Counted from the stretch's first letter, positions 43,373-53,362 are shown. The stretch is 64,000 nucleotides of DNA from an uncultured Hyphomicrobiales bacterium (GCA_903847605.1 CAINED010000061.1:27336-91335); one strand, 5' to 3'. Notes: generated from the sequence alone by a model not told the origin. Numbers and translations: made by a program.

Positions 43373-45655
43373 ATGCGGGACGCGAGAATGACGTCGGTAG
43401 ACCTGAATGCCGTGCGCGCAGCGCCAGCGATGCCGCATCGCGCCGGCCTCCTGACGGCGGCCTTCGCCTCGACGCTCTTTCTGTCGGCCTTTCTCCTGTT
43501 TTCCGTCCAGCCGATGTTCACCAAGATGGTTTTGCCGGCGCTCGGCGGATCGCCCGGCGTGTGGTCGGTTGCGATGGTCTTCTTTCAGGCGCTGCTGCTC
43601 GGCGGCTATCTCTGGGCGCATATCCTGACCCGCACGCTCAGCCTTCGCCTCGCCGTCGGACTGCATCTGCTTTTGACTGCCGCGGCGCTCTTCGCCCTGC
43701 CGATAGCCCTGCCGGCCGTGAGCCAGTCGCCTCCCGAGAGTGGACAGTCGCTTTGGCTGATCGGAATCTTTGCAGCTTCCGTCGGCATACCCTTTTTCGC
43801 CCTGTCGGCGAACGGACCGCTGCTGCAAGCCTGGTTCGCGCGCACCGATCATCCGGCAGCAGCCAATCCCTATACCTTGTATGGCGCGTCCAACATCGGC
43901 TCGTTCGGCGCACTCCTCGCCTATCCGTTTTTGATTGAACCCTTGATCGGCCTTTCAGGCCAGAGCCGGCTATGGTCGCTTGGCTTCGCGGCTCTCATCA
44001 TTTGCCTGCTTGTCTGTGGCCTGATGGCCGCGCGCGGCGCACGTGAGCAAGCAAACTCTCATTCAGCTTCTCTATCCATCGCGGGCGCGTGGAGCTGGCG
44101 CGATTTCGCGGGATGGACTCTTCTCGCCGCCGTCCCATCGGGTCTTCTTGTTGCGGTCACCGCACACATCTCGACCGATATCGCCGCTGCGCCATTGCTC
44201 TGGGTGCTGCCGCTCGCGCTCTATCTTTTGACCTTCGTGATCGCATTTCGCGACCGCTTCCTCCTGAGCGAAAATGCGATTGTACCGGTCCAGATATTTG
44301 CGACACTGCTGATGCTGGCCTTCATGGCTCTGAGCGGGTTGTCGCTTCTGCTGGGCCTCGCCGTGCATCTCGTATTTTTCTTTGTCAGCGTTCTGCTGTG
44401 TCATCGCGCGTTATATCTGCGACGCCCAGCGACGGCCGATCTGACAGCCTTTTATGTGGCCATGTCTCTGGGCGGCGTCCTCGGCGGTCTCTTTGCAGGC
44501 CTTCTCGCGCCGCATCTCTTCAACAGTATCGTCGAATATCCTCTGCTGATTGCTGCTATCCTGCTCTGCCAGCCAGCGTTTCTGAAAGCCGTGAAGGCAG
44601 CCGAGGCCCGGGACTATATCCTGCCATTTCTGGCTTCGCTTGCGATCATCGCAGCCGCGTGGATCGGCGCCGATGCCATTGTGCCCGCGCAACGCGCCAT
44701 CGCCCTCTGTGGAGCCGGACTCTTTGCGCTTGCAATTCTGCGCTGGCGATCCGCGGCGCATGTAGCCACATGCTCAGTCGCGCTCTGCGTTGCAACGGCC
44801 TGGCTGCCGCAGGACGTTTCCAACGCGCAATCCTGGCGGTCCTTTTTCGGCGTGCACAAGGTGCGTGAACTCGTTCATCAAGATGGGAAATTTCGCACGC
44901 TGATGCATGGCACGACCATGCATGGGGCAGTTCGCATCGACGAGCGCGGCGCGCCGACGCCGGCGGGAAATCCTCTGCCTGCCACGTACTATGCTTTCGA
45001 AGGCCCCATCGGCGAAGCGATTGCAAGCGTCCGTGCGCGCAGGGGTGTGTTGCCCATCGTACACGCCGTGGGCCTCGGCGTTGGAACGCTGGCGTGTCAT
45101 CGCAAGCCAGGCGAGAAATTCGTCTTCTTCGAGATCGATCCGGAAGTCGTGCGCCTTGCGAAGACGCCGTTGCTGTTCAGCTTCATGTCTTCATGCGCGC
45201 CGCAAGCGCGCATCGTGTTGGGCGATGCGCGACTGACATTGGCCAAGGAAAGCACAGTGGCAAATGCCATCGTCATCGATGCCTTTTCGTCCGATGCCAT
45301 ACCCGTGCATCTGCTGACGCGCGAAGCCTTCGCCGTTTATCTTTCGAAGCTGGCGCCCGAGGGCGCGCTCATATTCCACATTTCCAACAACACGATGGAT
45401 CTGTCGCCGGTGATCGCCCGCATCGCCGCGGAATTCGGGCTCGCTGCCTATCGCCGTGTGGACGTCGTAAAGGGCGGCGCGGATGCGAACATGCGGGCTT
45501 CGAGCATCGCGATGGCGCTGGCGCGCGACAGCGCTTATCTCGGTGCAATCGCCAGCGATCCGAAATGGCGCCGGATACAGCCGGACATGGCGCGCCGGGT
45601 CTGGACGGACGAATATTCGACGATCATCGAACCGATCCTCGACGCCCGGCGCTGA
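43373..45655 (+). CDS. Membrane-anchored spermidine-synthase-like protein
   Basis: A 760-residue fusion. Residues to about 500 contain many hydrophobic helices (for example TAAFASTLFLSAFLLFSVQPMF, given here in two parts: TAAFASTLFL and SAFLLFSVQPMF). Residues from about 560 form a Rossmann methyltransferase/spermidine-synthase domain with VGLGVGTLACHRKPGEKF, FFEIDPEVV, GDARLTLAK and DAFSSDAIPVHLLTREA. Such proteins may move propylamine or methyl groups at the membrane, but the substrate is unknown. An ATG at 43388 is an equally possible start. It is the first gene of the insert between yraN and gshB. Confidence 0.85.
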   Translation: MRDARMTSVDLNAVRAAPAMPHRAGLLTAAFASTLFLSAFLLFSVQPMFTKMVLPALGGSPGVWSVAMVFFQALLLGGYLWAHILTRTLSLRLAVGLHLLLTAAALFALPIALPAVSQSPPESGQSLWLIGIFAASVGIPFFALSANGPLLQAWFARTDHPAAANPYTLYGASNIGSFGALLAYPFLIEPLIGLSGQSRLWSLGFAALIICLLVCGLMAARGAREQANSHSASLSIAGAWSWRDFAGWTLLAAVPSGLLVAVTAHISTDIAAAPLLWVLPLALYLLTFVIAFRDRFLLSENAIVPVQIFATLLMLAFMALSGLSLLLGLAVHLVFFFVSVLLCHRALYLRRPATADLTAFYVAMSLGGVLGGLFAGLLAPHLFNSIVEYPLLIAAILLCQPAFLKAVKAAEARDYILPFLASLAIIAAAWIGADAIVPAQRAIALCGAGLFALAILRWRSAAHVATCSVALCVATAWLPQDVSNAQSWRSFFGVHKVRELVHQDGKFRTLMHGTTMHGAVRIDERGAPTPAGNPLPATYYAFEGPIGEAIASVRARRGVLPIVHAVGLGVGTLACHRKPGEKFVFFEIDPEVVRLAKTPLLFSFMSSCAPQARIVLGDARLTLAKESTVANAIVIDAFSSDAIPVHLLTREAFAVYLSKLAPEGALIFHISNNTMDLSPVIARIAAEFGLAAYRRVDVVKGGADANMRASSIAMALARDSAYLGAIASDPKWRRIQPDMARRVWTDEYSTIIEPILDARR

Positions 45656-45682
45656 AATTCAGCTCTTGCGAGGAATAACGCG

Positions 45683-46708
45683 TTACTTGCCGCCGAAAAT
45701 CTGACGCACCCGCTCGCGCACTTCCTCGGGGACATTTGCAGCGGCCGATACGGTCTTTTCGAGAAAGACGTGATCGGCAGGCTCGAGATCGAGTTTCGCC
45801 TTGTCGAGTTCGGCCTTGAGTTCCGGATCCTTCGCCATGGCCTGAAAGGCGTCGCGCAGGGCTTTGGCTATCGGCGCTGGTAAATCCGGCGGCGCGGAAT
45901 AAGAGCGGCCAATGGCGCCGCCCGAGGCATAAACGCCCAATAACTGCTTGTCGCTTTCCGTCTTCGCAAATTCGAGCAGCGCGGGAACATCCGGCAATTC
46001 CGGGTCGCGAGAAGGAAGATCCTGAAGAATGATCTTCACCTTCTTGTCCCGTAGCCAATCCTGCTTTGTAGCCTTCACGATCGCCCAAGACGTGCCGGCG
46101 CCATCGACTTCGCCGCGCTCCATCGCCAGCATGCCCGGCCCCGAGGACGCATAGCCGGTGATGACCCTGAATTTCGTTCCGGCAATGGCGTTCAACAGTT
46201 TGGGCACCGTTTCAGCCAGATTGGCAGGACCTGTGCCTGCGACAGTCTGCTCGTAGAGCTTCGTATCCTCGACCGACTGCGCTTTCGCGGTGTGCCAGAC
46301 GAGGTGGATATTGTTCGACGAAGCGATGCGCCCGATCCACGTATATTTCGTGGTGTCGTACTTCACGCCGGGATTGCGCAAGGCCTGTTCCATCGCGACG
46401 GTTTCGCCGAGCGCGCCTATCGCCGTGCCGTCCTTCGGAGCCACGGAGTAGAGAAAATTCGCCGCCTGTAACGACCCTGCGCCGGGCATGTTATTCGGCA
46501 CGACTGCGGGATTGCCAGGTATATGTTTGCCGAAATGACGCGCCACGAGCCGGGCGTAGAGATCGTAGCTGCCGCCCGGCGCGTAGCCGATATACATGTT
46601 GATGGTCTTTCGGGACTTGTAGAAGTCCTCGACGCTCTGCTGCGCGTTCACGCCCGATGCGGACAACGCAACAGCAGAAGCAGCCACAAACACGCGCGCA
46701 ACGTTCAT
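45683..46708 (-). CDS. TctC/Bug-type periplasmic solute-binding protein
   Basis: A 341-residue long-branch member: signal peptide ending VNAQ, then FYKSRKTINMYIGYAPGGSYDLYARLV, GKHIPGNPAVVPNNMPGAGSLQ and GYASSGPGMLAMERGEVDG. The KSRKT variant of the usual K-G-K-T loop is notable. GGGAGG lies ahead of the ATG. It follows the alpha/beta-hydrolase (44 bases upstream stop to start) in a leftward LLM-hydrolase-TctC unit. Confidence 0.9.
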   Translation of the reverse strand: MNVARVFVAASAVALSASGVNAQQSVEDFYKSRKTINMYIGYAPGGSYDLYARLVARHFGKHIPGNPAVVPNNMPGAGSLQAANFLYSVAPKDGTAIGALGETVAMEQALRNPGVKYDTTKYTWIGRIASSNNIHLVWHTAKAQSVEDTKLYEQTVAGTGPANLAETVPKLLNAIAGTKFRVITGYASSGPGMLAMERGEVDGAGTSWAIVKATKQDWLRDKKVKIILQDLPSRDPELPDVPALLEFAKTESDKQLLGVYASGGAIGRSYSAPPDLPAPIAKALRDAFQAMAKDPELKAELDKAKLDLEPADHVFLEKTVSAAANVPEEVRERVRQIFGGK

Positions 46709-46752
46709 CTCAGTCCCTCCCGAAGCCGCGCGTGTTCTTGCGCGTCACGGCC

Positions 46753-47592
46753 TTACTTCTTTAGCAGGTCCAGCATGATGTCCGCCACCGCATCCGGCGC
46801 TTCCATCTGCGCGGCATTTCCTGCGCCGGCGATCACCTTGAGCTTGCCTGCGCCGGAAAGGCCGGCGGCATAGGCTTCGCCGTGAGCGCGCGGCACGAAA
46901 CGATCATGCTCGCCCCACACCACGGCCGCAGGCATTTTTGCGCGATGCAGGCGGCTGACCAGCGAACGGTTGTAGAGATAGGGCGGTTTGAAGCCGACAA
47001 AGGAGGCAAAGCGAATCATCTCGTAACGGCGCGTTTCCTCGTCGAGATCGCCACGCCCATTGGGATAATAACGCCGCGCGAGCGGTGCATCGGCGCTTGA
47101 GAAGAGCATTTCGCGCAGCGTCGCATAGTCGATGCCGCGTTCGGGCTGCGTATGCATGAAGATGTCGGCGATGTGCTCGCCCGAAACGAAGAGGCCGGTT
47201 GCGCCGATGAGGCCGAGCTTCTTCACACGCTCGGGATATCGCACCGCGATTTCCGCGGCGATCCAGCCGCCTGCGCTCTGACCGATGAGATTGAATTCTT
47301 TCAGCCCCATCGCGTCGAAAAATTCGAGGTAGTGAAAGACAGCATCGTCAGGCCCGTAGCCCTCGGAAAGGTCCGCCGTACCGCTGCAGCCGGGATGGGC
47401 CGGCGCGATCAGACGCGTCGCGCTCGCGAGCTTGTCGTGAAAGGGAAGAAAATCGCCGGCAACGCCATGCACATCGGCAAAGCCGTGCAGGTAAACGGTC
47501 GGCGCGCCTGTTCCTTTTTCGAGATAGGATATGCTGCGGCCGTTGGTCTCGACCATCTTGAGATTTGTCTTTTCGAGAACTGCGCTGGTCAC
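46753..47592 (-). CDS. Alpha/beta hydrolase with altered catalytic triad
   Basis: A 279-residue alpha/beta hydrolase. The nucleophile Ser is in LIGQSAGGW and the acid in WGEHDRFVP. The position normally held by the catalytic His reads GAGNAAQMEAP where relatives have G-A-G-H. The codon is AAT, one base from CAT. The enzyme may be inactive, use another base, or act on CoA/ring compounds differently. The GTG start overlaps the LLM gene stop by four bases, so the two are translationally coupled. Confidence 0.85.
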   Translation of the reverse strand: MTSAVLEKTNLKMVETNGRSISYLEKGTGAPTVYLHGFADVHGVAGDFLPFHDKLASATRLIAPAHPGCSGTADLSEGYGPDDAVFHYLEFFDAMGLKEFNLIGQSAGGWIAAEIAVRYPERVKKLGLIGATGLFVSGEHIADIFMHTQPERGIDYATLREMLFSSADAPLARRYYPNGRGDLDEETRRYEMIRFASFVGFKPPYLYNRSLVSRLHRAKMPAAVVWGEHDRFVPRAHGEAYAAGLSGAGKLKVIAGAGNAAQMEAPDAVADIMLDLLKK

Positions 47593-48833
47593 TTGGCTGT
47601 CTCCACCTGTCTTGTTGATTCATTGTCGAACATTTCGGAATATTTTTTGCCCGTCGCTTCTTTCAATCGCGGCGCGACTTCGTTCCAGAACAGTCTCTGG
47701 CTCTTGCGCGCGCATTCGTCGGGCATGTTGCCCATGTGGAACTGGATCAGCAAATGCCCGACAGGGGCATGCTCCAGCACATCCATGAAGCGCTGATAGA
47801 CCGTATCGGGCGAGCCCACGATGATCGACTGCGAACGTTGCAGATCGCTCCAGTCCTGGGTGTCGCCGAGCAAGGGCGTCGTCGGATCGGAATTCTTGAG
47901 ATATTCGCGAAACTCGTTCGGCGGGATGTAGGGAACGCCCGGCCCAAAGGTGAGCTGCCGTCCCACGCGCCGCTGGTGGCCTTTCAGGCAGTTGCGCAGG
48001 AAGTACCAGATGCCCTCGCGCGATTCTTCCTGCGCGATCGCATCGGTCTCGCCGACATAGGTCGACATGAGAATGCCCATGCGGCGCGGCAGATAGGTAT
48101 CGCCATGCGCCTTGAGAACGTCGGCAAAGCGCTGCACGGACTTGCCGGTCTCGCGGCCGTGACTGCGCGAAGAGAGAAAATAGCAGTAGCCGTTCTTCGC
48201 AATCTGCGTGAGCGTGTCGCGCGAACGTGCGCCGGGAATCCAGATTTGCGGATGCGGCGACTGAGTGGGCTGCGGCCACGGATTCACATAGCGTAACGGA
48301 TAATGCTTGCCCTCGAAGGCGAAGGGGCCTTCGCGCGTCCAGGCCTGACGGATGAGTTCGACGGCTTCCCAAAACTGGTCGCGCGACTTCGCGGAGGAGA
48401 CATCGTAGTTGAACGTCTCCGGCCCCGAGCCCGGCGCAAAGCCCGCGACGATGCGCCCGTCCGACATGTTGTCGAGCATCGCATATTCTTCCGCCACGCG
48501 CAGCGGATTGGCATGCAGCGGCAGGAGATTGCCGAGGACGACGATCTTGCCGCGTTTGGTCTTCTGTGTCAGCGCGGCGGCGATAATGTTGGGCGAGGGC
48601 ATCAGCCCGTAGATGTTCTGGTGGTGCTCGTTGAGCACCATGCCGTCGAAACCCAGTTCATCGGCGTAGGCGAGCTGGTCGATATATTCGTTGAGGAGGC
48701 CGCGCGAGCGCTGCTTGTCCCACAGCTTGTTGGGCACGGTCACCCAGCCGCTGTCGTATTTTTCGTCGAAATCCGCCGGCAGATGCGGATAGGACATGAA
48801 ATGCCAGCAATAGAGCTGGACGGGATCGATCAT
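47589..48833 (-). CDS. Luciferase-like (LLM) flavin-dependent monooxygenase
   Basis: A 414-residue LLM oxygenase: QLYCWHFMSYPHLPADFDEKYD, GFDGMVLNEHHQNIYGLMPSPN, VLGNLLPLHANPLRVAEEYAMLDNMSDGR and VGSPDTVYQRFMDVLEHAP. It is a close paralogue of the gene at 59396-60631, colinear over the full length. GGAGGAAACG precedes the ATG at 48833. It heads a leftward unit with an alpha/beta hydrolase and a TctC protein, suggesting uptake, oxygenation and hydrolysis of one compound. Confidence 0.92.
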   Translation of the reverse strand: MIDPVQLYCWHFMSYPHLPADFDEKYDSGWVTVPNKLWDKQRSRGLLNEYIDQLAYADELGFDGMVLNEHHQNIYGLMPSPNIIAAALTQKTKRGKIVVLGNLLPLHANPLRVAEEYAMLDNMSDGRIVAGFAPGSGPETFNYDVSSAKSRDQFWEAVELIRQAWTREGPFAFEGKHYPLRYVNPWPQPTQSPHPQIWIPGARSRDTLTQIAKNGYCYFLSSRSHGRETGKSVQRFADVLKAHGDTYLPRRMGILMSTYVGETDAIAQEESREGIWYFLRNCLKGHQRRVGRQLTFGPGVPYIPPNEFREYLKNSDPTTPLLGDTQDWSDLQRSQSIIVGSPDTVYQRFMDVLEHAPVGHLLIQFHMGNMPDECARKSQRLFWNEVAPRLKEATGKKYSEMFDNESTRQVETAK

Positions 48834-48954
48834 CGTTTCCTCCGGATTATTTTGAGCATTATTGCAAGCTGGCGTTCCCCCGTAAATGCCCGTCGCGCAA
48901 ACGGGGAACTTTAGGCGCATCCGGGTGGTTCACTGGCCGAACGGAGTGAATCAC

Positions 48955-49443
48955 ATGCCCACACCTCAGGAACTCACAGAATCATTCTGGTCGGCGCTGA
49001 AATCGGACATGACGGTGATGCTGGGCCTCGCTGGCGTCGAAAATGCCCATACGCGGCCCATGGCGGCGCAACTGGATGGCGAACACAGTCCGATCTGGTT
49101 TTTCACCAGCCGAGACGCCTCCCTCGTCAACAATGTCGCTCAATCGAGCAAGGCGTTTGCCACCTTCGCTTCGAAGGATCACGACCTTTTTGCCTGCTTG
49201 CACGGAACGCTGGTCGTCGACAATGACCACGCCATGATCGACAAGCTGTGGAATCGTTACATCGCGGCCTGGTACGAACAGGGCAAGGATGACCCCAAGC
49301 TCGTTCTGCTGCGCTTCGATGCGCAGGAGGCCGAGATCTGGCAGGACGCCTCCAGCATGGTCGCCGGCCTCAAGATGCTTCTGGGCGCGGGCGATCCCAA
49401 GCAGGATTACAAGGACAGTACAGCGAAAGTCTCGCTGTCCTGA
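48955..49443 (+). CDS. Pyridoxamine 5'-phosphate oxidase-fold (general stress protein 26-like) protein
   Basis: A 162-residue flavin-binding split-barrel protein of the COG3871 type, with THxRPMA-like HTRPMAAQLDGE, IWFFTSRDASLVNNV and FATFASKDHDLFACLHG. Family members bind FMN, FAD or F420. GGAG lies eight bases ahead of the ATG at 48955. It is transcribed away from the LLM operon and towards gshB. A role in flavin supply to LLM enzymes is possible but untested. Confidence 0.86.
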   Translation: MPTPQELTESFWSALKSDMTVMLGLAGVENAHTRPMAAQLDGEHSPIWFFTSRDASLVNNVAQSSKAFATFASKDHDLFACLHGTLVVDNDHAMIDKLWNRYIAAWYEQGKDDPKLVLLRFDAQEAEIWQDASSMVAGLKMLLGAGDPKQDYKDSTAKVSLS

Positions 49444-49524
49444 TTCCATTCCCGCGCTTGACGGCGGCAGCGCCGTCATGCGTTCTCTCCGTCGCCGCAT
49501 TGCGGCGGGCAAGAGGACAGGCGG

Positions 49525-50472
49525 ATGGCGCTCAGAGTTGCGGTCCAGATGGACCCTATCGAACGGATCAATATCGCAGGCGATTCAACGTTTGCGCTGC
49601 TCCTGGCTGCCCAGGAACGCGGCTACGAGGTCCACTATTATACGCCTGAACGCCTGACGCTTTCCGAAGGAAAGGTGTTCGCGGACACCCAGCCGCTCCA
49701 GGTTCGCGACATCGCCGGGGACCATTTTACACTGGGCGCCAAGGCGCGCACAGATCTCGGCGAACTCGACGCGGTGCTGCTGCGGCAGGATCCGCCTTTC
49801 GACTCCGGCTATCTCACGACCACGCACCTCCTTGAGATGATTCATCCCCGGACGCTCGTGGTGAACGATCCGACCAGTGTCCGCAATGCGCCGGAGAAGC
49901 TCTTTGTGATGCAGTTTCCGCAGTTGATGCCGCCGACACTCATTTCGCGCAGCCGCGAGGAGATCGACGCCTTCCGCAAGGCGCACGGCGACGTCGTGAT
50001 GAAGCCCCTTTACGGCAATGGCGGCGCAGCGGTATTCAAGGTCGCGCCGAAAGACCCGAATTTTGGCTCGCTGTTCGACCTGTTTTCCGCAACCTTCCGC
50101 GAGCCATGGGTCATCCAGCGCTTCCTGCCGAAAGTGACCGAAGGCGACAAGCGCATCATCCTCGTGGATGGCGTCGCGATGGGCGCAGTGAACCGGGTAC
50201 CTGCTGAAAACGACATCCGCTCCAATATGGTGCGCGGCGGTTCGCCTGCAGTCACCGACCTGACCCCGCGCGAACGCGAAATCTGCGACACGATCGGCCC
50301 GGAATTGAAGAAGCGCGGCCTGATTTTCGTCGGGATCGACGTCATCGACGGCAATCTCACGGAAATCAACGTCACATCGCCAACAGGACTGCGCGCCATT
50401 CGCAAGCTCGGAGGCCCCGATCTCGCCCACGCGATCTGGGACGCGATTGAGGCGAGGCGCAAGCCGGCCTGA
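49525..50472 (+). CDS. gshB: Glutathione synthetase
   Basis: A 315-residue ATP-grasp enzyme joining gamma-glutamylcysteine and glycine. It starts [23 protein letters not shown] and has [36 protein letters not shown] and [21 protein letters not shown]. Length is normal. The start is the ATG at 49525. In related genomes it directly follows yraN. It is 37 bases upstream of glnD here. Glutathione it makes could feed the GST at 57.7 kb. Confidence 0.96.
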   Translation: MALRVAVQMDPIERINIAGDSTFALLLAAQERGYEVHYYTPERLTLSEGKVFADTQPLQVRDIAGDHFTLGAKARTDLGELDAVLLRQDPPFDSGYLTTTHLLEMIHPRTLVVNDPTSVRNAPEKLFVMQFPQLMPPTLISRSREEIDAFRKAHGDVVMKPLYGNGGAAVFKVAPKDPNFGSLFDLFSATFREPWVIQRFLPKVTEGDKRIILVDGVAMGAVNRVPAENDIRSNMVRGGSPAVTDLTPREREICDTIGPELKKRGLIFVGIDVIDGNLTEINVTSPTGLRAIRKLGGPDLAHAIWDAIEARRKPA

Positions 50473-50509
50473 CACTGCCGCGTCTGCACGGATCATGCTA
50501 GAAGGCGAC

Positions 50510-53362
50510 ATGAGCCTCGCCACATCGCAGCCCGCCGCGCCATCCCGCCGCCGCACCGCCCCCAAACGCCCCCTCGAGGCGCATGCCGCCATTCTCGACC
50601 GCAAGGCGCTCGACGCACGTCTGAGCCGCGCGGCCAATGATCATGCGAGCGACAAGGCGGCGCTGCGCGCGGCGGCGCTCGAAATATTCAAACAGGCGCT
50701 GGAAACAGGGCGCGAGGCCGCGCGGGAGATGCTCGATGCGGACGGGCGCGGCTACGATTGCGCCGCCAACATCAGCTGGCTCGAAGACGAGATCATAGGC
50801 GCGCTGCACGGCTTTATTCTCGCGCATATGCCCCCGGCGGGGTCTGCCGGTCCGGCGGATAGAATCGCGATCTGCGCGGTCGGCGGCTATGGCCGCGGCA
50901 CGCTTGCTCCCGGTTCCGACATCGACCTTCTTTTTCTCATTCATGGCAAGGAAACGCCGTGGATGAAGAGCGTCGTCGAAGCGCTCCTCTATTTTCTCTG
51001 GGATTTGCGGCAGAAGGTCGGGCATTCCACACGTTCGGTGGACGAATGTCTGCGTCAGGCGCGCGAGGACATGACGGTCCGCACGGCTCTATTGGAAGCG
51101 CGCCTGATCCTCGGCGACGAAAATCTCTTTGAGGATATGTACAAGCGTTTCGACAAGGAAATCGTTGCGAAGACGGCTCGCGAATTCGTCACCGCGAAAC
51201 TCGCCGAACGCGACGCCCGCATCACCAAAGCCGGGTCTTCGCGCTATCTCGTCGAACCCAATGTCAAGGAAGGCAAGGGCGGGCTACGCGACCTCAACAC
51301 GCTCTTCTGGATTTCGAAATACGTTTATCGCGTGAAAAGTTCCGACGAACTCGTAACGGCCGGCGTCTTCACGGCGCGCGAGGCGCAGACGTTCCGGCGC
51401 TGCGAAGATTTCTTGTGGACCGTGCGTTGCCAGTTGCATTTCGTCACCGGCCGCTCCGAGGAGCGCCTCAGCTTCAACTACCAGCGCGAGATCGCCAAAC
51501 GACTTGGCTATGCCACCCATGGCGGATTGAGCGAAGTCGAGCGCTTCATGAAGCACTATTTTCTCATTGCGAAGGATGTTGGCGATCTCACCGCTATCGT
51601 CTGCGCTGCACTTGAAGAACGCGAGACCAAGTCAAAACCAGTCCTGAATCGCTTCATGGGCAAGCTGCGTCGCAGCAAGCGGACTCTCGAACACAAGGAC
51701 TTCACGATCGAGAACGACCGCGTGACCATCGCCGCGAACGATGTATTCGATCGCGATCCCGTAAATCTCATTCGCCTTTATTGGCTCGCCAACAAGCACG
51801 GTCTGGCTATCCATCCCGATGCGATGCGGCTCGTGACGCTTTCATTGAAACGTATCGACGCCGCGATGCGCAACAGCGCCGAGGCCAATCGGCTGTTCAT
51901 GGAAATTCTGGTATCGTCCAATATGCCGGAAACCGTGTTGCGCCTGATGAACGAGGCCGGCGTGCTCGGCCGGTTCATTCCCGATTTCGGCCGTATCGTC
52001 GCGATGATGCAATTCAATATGTATCACCATTATACGGTGGACGAGCATCTTCTCCGGTGCATCGGGATACTCGCGCAGATCGACGCCGGCACGCTGGCGG
52101 AAGAACACCCGCTTTCCAGCGAAATCATGCCGGGCATTTCCAACAGGCGCTCGCTCTATGTTGCAATGCTTCTGCACGACATCGCCAAAGGGCGGCCGGA
52201 AGATCATTCGATCGCCGGCGCGGAGGTTGCGCGCAAGCTGTGCCCGCGTCTCGGTCTCACGCCCGCCGAAACGGATACGGTGGCCTGGCTCGTGCTGCAT
52301 CATCTCGACATGTCGAACACGGCGCAGAGCCGCGATCTCGCCGATCCCGTGACGATCTCGACTTTCGCCAAGACCGTGCAGACACTCGAACGCCTGCGCA
52401 TGCTGCTCATTCTCACGGTCTGCGATATCCGCGGCGTGGGGCCTGGCGTCTGGAACGGCTGGAAGGGCCAGCTGCTGCGCACCCTCTATTACGAAACCGA
52501 GATCGTGCTCAGCGGCGGCCATACGGCTGTCAACCGCAAGCAGCGTGTCACGCATGCACAGGAAGAATTGCGCAAGGCTTTGCCGGGCTGGTCCGATCCC
52601 GATTTCGACGCCTACGCCTCGCGCCACTATCCCGCCTATTGGCTCAAGGTCGATCTGGTCCAAAAGATCCGTCATGCGGGCCTGCTGCGCCTCACCGAAG
52701 TAGAGGTGCGCTCGCTGGCGACGGAAGTGACGACCGACGCCTTCACTGGCGTCACGCAGATCATTGTCGTCGCGCCCGATCATCCACGCATGTTGTCGAT
52801 CATCACGGGTGCCTGCGCGGCTGCCGGCGCCAACATCGCCGACGCACAGATTTACACAACGACCGACGGCCTCGCGCTCGACACCATTTCCGTGAACCGC
52901 GCCTTCGACCGCGATGAAGACGAACTCAGACGCGGCCAGCGTATCGCAGATACGATCGAAAAGGCTCTGCGCGGCGAAATCCGCCTTGCGGCCGTTGTCG
53001 CGGAGAAGGAAAAGCCTTCCCGCGGGCGGGAGAAAACCTTTCCGATTGTTCCGGAAGTCACGCTCGATAACAGCCTGTCGGATCGATACACCGTCATCGA
53101 AGTGTCCGGCCTCGACCGGCCCGGCCTCCTTTACGACCTGACTTCCGCGATTTCGAAGCTGAACCTCAATATCGGTTCGGCTCATATCGTGACCTTCGGT
53201 GAAAAGGCCGTCGACGCCTTCTATGTGACGGACCTGACCGGCCTCAAGATCACGAGTCCGGCCCGTCAGGGAGCGATTCGCAAGGCCCTGCTGGACGCCT
53301 TCGAAATGCAGGCCGAAGGCAACGCGCGCGTTCAGGCCGTTTCCAGCCGCCCCGGCGGCTGA
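50510..53362 (+). CDS. glnD: Bifunctional [protein-PII] uridylyltransferase/uridylyl-removing enzyme
   Basis: A 950-residue nitrogen sensor. The nucleotidyltransferase motif GSDIDLLF is near residue 135, an HD domain has LLHDIAKGRPEDHS near 555, and two ACT domains begin near 748 and 860 (VSGLDRPGLLYDLTSAI) to sense glutamine. It uridylylates or deuridylylates PII proteins. The ATG at 50510 has AAGG ahead; an ATG at 50495 is possible. Both catalytic domains are complete. Confidence 0.96.
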   Translation: MSLATSQPAAPSRRRTAPKRPLEAHAAILDRKALDARLSRAANDHASDKAALRAAALEIFKQALETGREAAREMLDADGRGYDCAANISWLEDEIIGALHGFILAHMPPAGSAGPADRIAICAVGGYGRGTLAPGSDIDLLFLIHGKETPWMKSVVEALLYFLWDLRQKVGHSTRSVDECLRQAREDMTVRTALLEARLILGDENLFEDMYKRFDKEIVAKTAREFVTAKLAERDARITKAGSSRYLVEPNVKEGKGGLRDLNTLFWISKYVYRVKSSDELVTAGVFTAREAQTFRRCEDFLWTVRCQLHFVTGRSEERLSFNYQREIAKRLGYATHGGLSEVERFMKHYFLIAKDVGDLTAIVCAALEERETKSKPVLNRFMGKLRRSKRTLEHKDFTIENDRVTIAANDVFDRDPVNLIRLYWLANKHGLAIHPDAMRLVTLSLKRIDAAMRNSAEANRLFMEILVSSNMPETVLRLMNEAGVLGRFIPDFGRIVAMMQFNMYHHYTVDEHLLRCIGILAQIDAGTLAEEHPLSSEIMPGISNRRSLYVAMLLHDIAKGRPEDHSIAGAEVARKLCPRLGLTPAETDTVAWLVLHHLDMSNTAQSRDLADPVTISTFAKTVQTLERLRMLLILTVCDIRGVGPGVWNGWKGQLLRTLYYETEIVLSGGHTAVNRKQRVTHAQEELRKALPGWSDPDFDAYASRHYPAYWLKVDLVQKIRHAGLLRLTEVEVRSLATEVTTDAFTGVTQIIVVAPDHPRMLSIITGACAAAGANIADAQIYTTTDGLALDTISVNRAFDRDEDELRRGQRIADTIEKALRGEIRLAAVVAEKEKPSRGREKTFPIVPEVTLDNSLSDRYTVIEVSGLDRPGLLYDLTSAISKLNLNIGSAHIVTFGEKAVDAFYVTDLTGLKITSPARQGAIRKALLDAFEMQAEGNARVQAVSSRPGG

